Below are positions 40,347 through 43,038 of a DNA stretch of 43,038 bases, piece by piece. The position numbers and the translations under genes are program-made. Under the pieces are notes generated by a model. That model saw only the letters and a list, made by a program, of their open reading frames with translations, was not told the origin of the DNA and made no database searches. Source of the stretch: CAZYBU01 sp964645775 (GTDB lineage Bacteria > Spirochaetota > UBA4802 > UBA5550); assembly GCA_964645775.1 (NCBI GenBank), contig CAZYBU010000030.1:1-43038 (forward strand). Direction: 5' to 3'. Positions within the stretch are counted from its first letter, which is position 1. The number at the start of each line of letters is the position of its first letter.

Positions 40347-41623
40347 ATTATGTTCGATACACCTTTTTACTGATCATTCTTTTTACTTCTCCCGTCCTTC
40401 CCGCGCCCTCGCCTGATGATTTCAATGAACTGTTTATTTCCGCATCACGAGAGGCCCGCAAATCCGTGGTCACGATCATTGTCTACTCCTCAAAAAATGA
40501 GAATAACAAAAAAATCCTCAGACGTGTCGCCTTCGGTTCAGGGACCATTCTAAACCGTGATGGACTGGTGGTTACCAATCATCACGTATTATTAAAAGGA
40601 AATTACTATCGGATTATTACACACAGCGGAACGGAATATGAAATCCGACCTTTTGACAGGGCCCGGGATTATCTCGCCGATCCTAAAACGGATATTGCCC
40701 TTCTCCTCATGGATTCAGACGGAAGAGAACATTTCCATCCCATTAATATGGCTGATTCCAATAATCTGATCCAGGGAGAATGGGTTCTCGCCATTGGAAA
40801 TCCTTACGGTCTACGACTTACCATTACCAGCGGAATCATCTCTTCTCAGGGAAGGGATAACATTGGATTCGTGAGCATAGAAGATTTTATCCAGAGCGAT
40901 GTTTCCATTAACCCCGGCAATTCCGGCGGACCGCTGGTCAATCTTTACGGCCGTATGGTAGGACTTAATACAGCAATCCGGACAAACACGGGAGGCTTTC
41001 AGGGCATCAGTTTCTCCATTCCATCAAACATTGTCCGTCATGTTGTAAAGGACCTGCTGAAATATGGACGCGTACGCAGGGGATGGCTCGGTCTTATCGC
41101 CCGGGAAGACTATACTCCTTCCGGAAAAAGCCATGTAACCATTCTTTCTGTTCTCCGAAACTCACCTGCCCAGGACGCCGGTCTTCAAAAGGGTGATATA
41201 ATTCGTAAACTGAACGGAGTTGAAATTGAGAACCTGGGCAGACTCCTGAGCATGATAGGGAATCGCCCGGTCGGTTCCCGCATAACCCTGGAAGTCTCAC
41301 GGGATGGACGTCTTATAAGCCATAATCTTATTCTACGCGAAAAAAAGGATTACAGGCAGATCAAATCGACTTTGGCCCGCCTTATCACAATTTACGGAAT
41401 TGACATAGATGAGGACACACGGAATAATCGCCCTGTTATTTCCTACGTCTCTCCCAGAAGCATTCATCTGGGATTACGCCAGGGGGACATACTCTTACGA
41501 TGTAACGGGAAACCGGTACCAGACCTGGAAAGCCTTGCGCAGATTTTCAGAAGAAACGGAAACCGTCTCTTTTCCATAAAGGTACTCAGGAATAATCGGG
41601 TCCTGGAGATCCCCATTCCCTGA
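40343..41623 (+). CDS. HtrA/Deg-type serine protease with two PDZ domains
   Basis: A periplasmic quality-control protease of the DegP/DegQ family. The 426-residue product has a signal peptide (1-20, ending VLPAP), a trypsin-like domain with the full triad H81 (TNHHVLL), D117 (KTDIALL) and S194 (NPGNSGGPLV), and two PDZ domains (about 240-325 and 335-426). ILSVLRNSPAQDAGLQKGDIIRKLNG is a clear PDZ ligand-binding region; the second PDZ is more divergent. The length is near the family average. It overlaps the amidase gene by 4 bases (ATGA), so both are probably translated in step and act on the same compartment. Confidence 0.93.
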   Translation: MNYVRYTFLLIILFTSPVLPAPSPDDFNELFISASREARKSVVTIIVYSSKNENNKKILRRVAFGSGTILNRDGLVVTNHHVLLKGNYYRIITHSGTEYEIRPFDRARDYLADPKTDIALLLMDSDGREHFHPINMADSNNLIQGEWVLAIGNPYGLRLTITSGIISSQGRDNIGFVSIEDFIQSDVSINPGNSGGPLVNLYGRMVGLNTAIRTNTGGFQGISFSIPSNIVRHVVKDLLKYGRVRRGWLGLIAREDYTPSGKSHVTILSVLRNSPAQDAGLQKGDIIRKLNGVEIENLGRLLSMIGNRPVGSRITLEVSRDGRLISHNLILREKKDYRQIKSTLARLITIYGIDIDEDTRNNRPVISYVSPRSIHLGLRQGDILLRCNGKPVPDLESLAQIFRRNGNRLFSIKVLRNNRVLEIPIP

Positions 41624-41636
41624 AAAGAGATTACAA

Positions 41637-42077
41637 ATGAAACCAATCATTACCATAATGATCATTATTACAGCCTTATCTCTCCTCATGGCCGGAGAGA
41701 TGCGGGAACCGGATTATGTTCTGGACAGGTCATTCTTTACTGAGTTTTCCCGGACAAACCCTATCCTCAGAGACAGCTTTTTTAATGAGAAACTGCAGAG
41801 CATAATAACAGGCACAGGAGAAATCGTCCAGGTCCAGAAATCCGGGAGGTACCGAAGAGAACATCTCCTTATCCTTAAAGAAAATGAAACAGGCCCCATG
41901 AATTTGGATTTTACGTATCACCTGTATTTCAGCGGAAAGGATTTTCTTGACATAATCCAGAAAGGGGAACTCTTTGAATTCAGGGGCCAGATCATATCGT
42001 ACGCCCCTGCAAACATTGAGCGGGACAGGTATATTCTGGATATTCTTCTGGAAGATGGAGCCATGATAATCGAGTAA
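41637..42077 (+). CDS. Exported protein with OB-fold-like domain
   Basis: A 146-residue protein with a signal peptide or anchor (about 1-20, KPIITIMIIITALSLLMAG). The mature part (about 55-145) has the strand pattern of a small OB-fold of the tRNA_anti-like type: GTGEIVQVQKSG, LNFDFTYHLYFSGKDFL-like central strands, then GELFEFRGQIISYAPANIE and a final hydrophobic strand. Such exported OB-fold proteins are often of unknown function. It lies 13 bases after the HtrA gene and is followed 13 bases later by the AICAR transformylase. Weak AAAGAGA before the ATG. Family assignment is inference from the pattern only. Confidence 0.6.
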   Translation: MKPIITIMIIITALSLLMAGEMREPDYVLDRSFFTEFSRTNPILRDSFFNEKLQSIITGTGEIVQVQKSGRYRREHLLILKENETGPMNLDFTYHLYFSGKDFLDIIQKGELFEFRGQIISYAPANIERDRYILDILLEDGAMIIE

Positions 42078-42090
42078 GGGGCAAATACAG

Positions 42091-43038
42091 ATGACATCGA
42101 TCAAGGAAAGTTACAAAACCATAATGGACGACCACTTCCCGGGAGAGATTACCCTGGATATCGGTGGACAAAAACTTATGTATCGAAAACGCACCTGGAA
42201 GATTCCCCAGGATGGAGAGGTGGTGGAGAAAGGACTCCGCTATGGCGAAAATCCGGGACAGGAAGCGGCCCTCTATGAACTGGTTAACGGGAACCTTATC
42301 CTCGGTGACTGCCGTTTCATTGAATCTGGCAGAGGACTTACCAGTTCCATAACCGAAGAGATGATGTTGCAGGCCGGCAAGCACCCCGGAAAAACGAACC
42401 TTACGGACATCGATAATTCTCTTAATATATTGAAGTACCTTGATAACCGACCCGCTGCTATTATCGTTAAGCATAACAATCCCTCGGGCGTTGCCTACGG
42501 TTCCACTTCAGGGGAAGCATTCACCCGTGCATTTATGGCTGATCGCATTGCCGCCTTTGGTGGATGCCTTGCCTTAAACAGAGCTATAGATCCGGAAACC
42601 GCGGAACTGATCAATAATCAGTTCCTGGAAGTAGTTGTAGCCCCCGATTTTACAGGCGAGGCTCTTGACATCCTTAAACAGCGAAAAAACCTGCGTATCG
42701 TTCAGATTCGGGATATCGAACGGCTCTCTGAATACCGTACCACCCGTTTCATTGATATCAAATCTCTCATCGATGGCGGGCTGATTCTCCAGCAATCCCC
42801 CCTGAACAAAATAAATTCATCGAATGATTTTCTTCCAGCCACAGTCTATTACAAAGACGTGGAATATCAAATAGAAAGAAAACCGACCCCTGAAGAGCTG
42901 GATGATCTGCTTTTCGGATGGTCCGTGGAACAGGGAGTGACCTCAAACTCAGTTCTCTACGTAAAGGACGGTACCACTGTCGGAATCGGTACCGGAGAAC
43001 AGGACAGGGTAGGGGTGGCGGAAATTGCCAGAGACAAA
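42091..43038 (+). CDS. AICAR transformylase (PurH C-terminal type), partial, cut by window end
   Basis: The reading frame is open from ATG 42091 to the last base (316 codons), with no stop, so the gene runs off the window. The protein has RYGENPGQ (50-57) and the active-site lysine-histidine motif KHNNPSG (K127, H128) of the formyltransferase that turns AICAR into FAICAR in purine synthesis, then AFGGCLALN and GWSVEQGVTSNSVLYVKDG. The MGS-like IMP cyclohydrolase domain that normally precedes it in PurH is absent: the protein starts almost directly at the transformylase domain. AAGGGG lies about 11 bases before the ATG. It follows envelope genes, not other purine genes. Confidence 0.88.
   Translation, partial: MTSIKESYKTIMDDHFPGEITLDIGGQKLMYRKRTWKIPQDGEVVEKGLRYGENPGQEAALYELVNGNLILGDCRFIESGRGLTSSITEEMMLQAGKHPGKTNLTDIDNSLNILKYLDNRPAAIIVKHNNPSGVAYGSTSGEAFTRAFMADRIAAFGGCLALNRAIDPETAELINNQFLEVVVAPDFTGEALDILKQRKNLRIVQIRDIERLSEYRTTRFIDIKSLIDGGLILQQSPLNKINSSNDFLPATVYYKDVEYQIERKPTPEELDDLLFGWSVEQGVTSNSVLYVKDGTTVGIGTGEQDRVGVAEIARDK

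Noticed and set aside
1..43038. tRNA genes, CRISPR arrays, insertion sequences, phage or toxin-antitoxin modules
   Set aside because: Looked for by repeat structure and protein motifs; none found. The HExxH protein resembles a phage-type family but has no phage neighbours.

Overview
The window is dense bacterial chromosome of moderate GC, with about 37 protein-coding genes and short intergenic gaps. I found no rRNA, tRNA, CRISPR array, insertion sequence or prophage. The best lineage marker is an 811-residue coiled-coil protein with an N-terminal membrane anchor and a C-terminal helix-turn-helix-like tail (24893-27328), which matches the spirochaete SpiroCoCo family. Together with several spirochaete-looking envelope and hypothetical proteins it points to Spirochaetota. 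The exact genus cannot be told from the sequence alone.

Layout from left to right. 1-1.3 kb: a bidirectional terminator, a stand-alone Hpt phosphotransfer protein and a SAM methyltransferase, both on the minus strand. 1.4-8.3 kb (plus): nadK, recN, a small HExxH putative metallopeptidase, an orphan ABC ATPase, an M20 peptidase and a sodium:solute symporter, closed by a strong terminator. 8.3-9.8 kb: a YfcC-type carrier with its own promoter. 9.8-12.7 kb (minus): pgm, acylphosphatase and a short-chain dehydrogenase behind a near-consensus promoter. 12.8-14 kb (plus): a small lipoprotein and an MnmC-like methyltransferase. 14-19.9 kb: a 609-residue unknown protein, a response regulator with a STAS-like output domain and a large hybrid histidine kinase convergent with it. 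19.9-24.5 kb (minus): the classic rpmH-rnpA-yidD-yidC-jag-mnmE block, but with no dnaA next to rpmH. 24.9-27.3 kb: SpiroCoCo. 27.3-29.7 kb (minus): a FlgT-like lipoprotein, a TlpA-like thioredoxin and a second lipoprotein. 30-34.2 kb (plus): rplM-rpsI, terminator, recX, alaS. 34.4-37.9 kb: a CheX-like protein, a second sodium:solute symporter and glycerate 2-kinase in an overlapping operon. 38.1-42.1 kb: exported proteins, including an unusual N-acetylmuramoyl-L-alanine amidase overlapping an HtrA-type protease. The right edge cuts a stand-alone AICAR transformylase.

Most genes are housekeeping: NAD(P) supply, DNA repair, sugar phosphate metabolism, translation, membrane insertion and tRNA modification. 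The accessory biology is signalling (Hpt, REC-STAS, hybrid kinase, CheX) and the cell envelope (amidase, HtrA, lipoproteins, thioredoxin). I see no clear-cut undescribed defence or mobile system. The most interesting leads are the REC-STAS/hybrid-kinase pair, the CheX-symporter-glycerate kinase operon, the amidase-HtrA-OB-fold cluster, the metallopeptidase-ABC ATPase pair, and two genes (recX and the amidase) that start just after terminators without a ribosome binding site.
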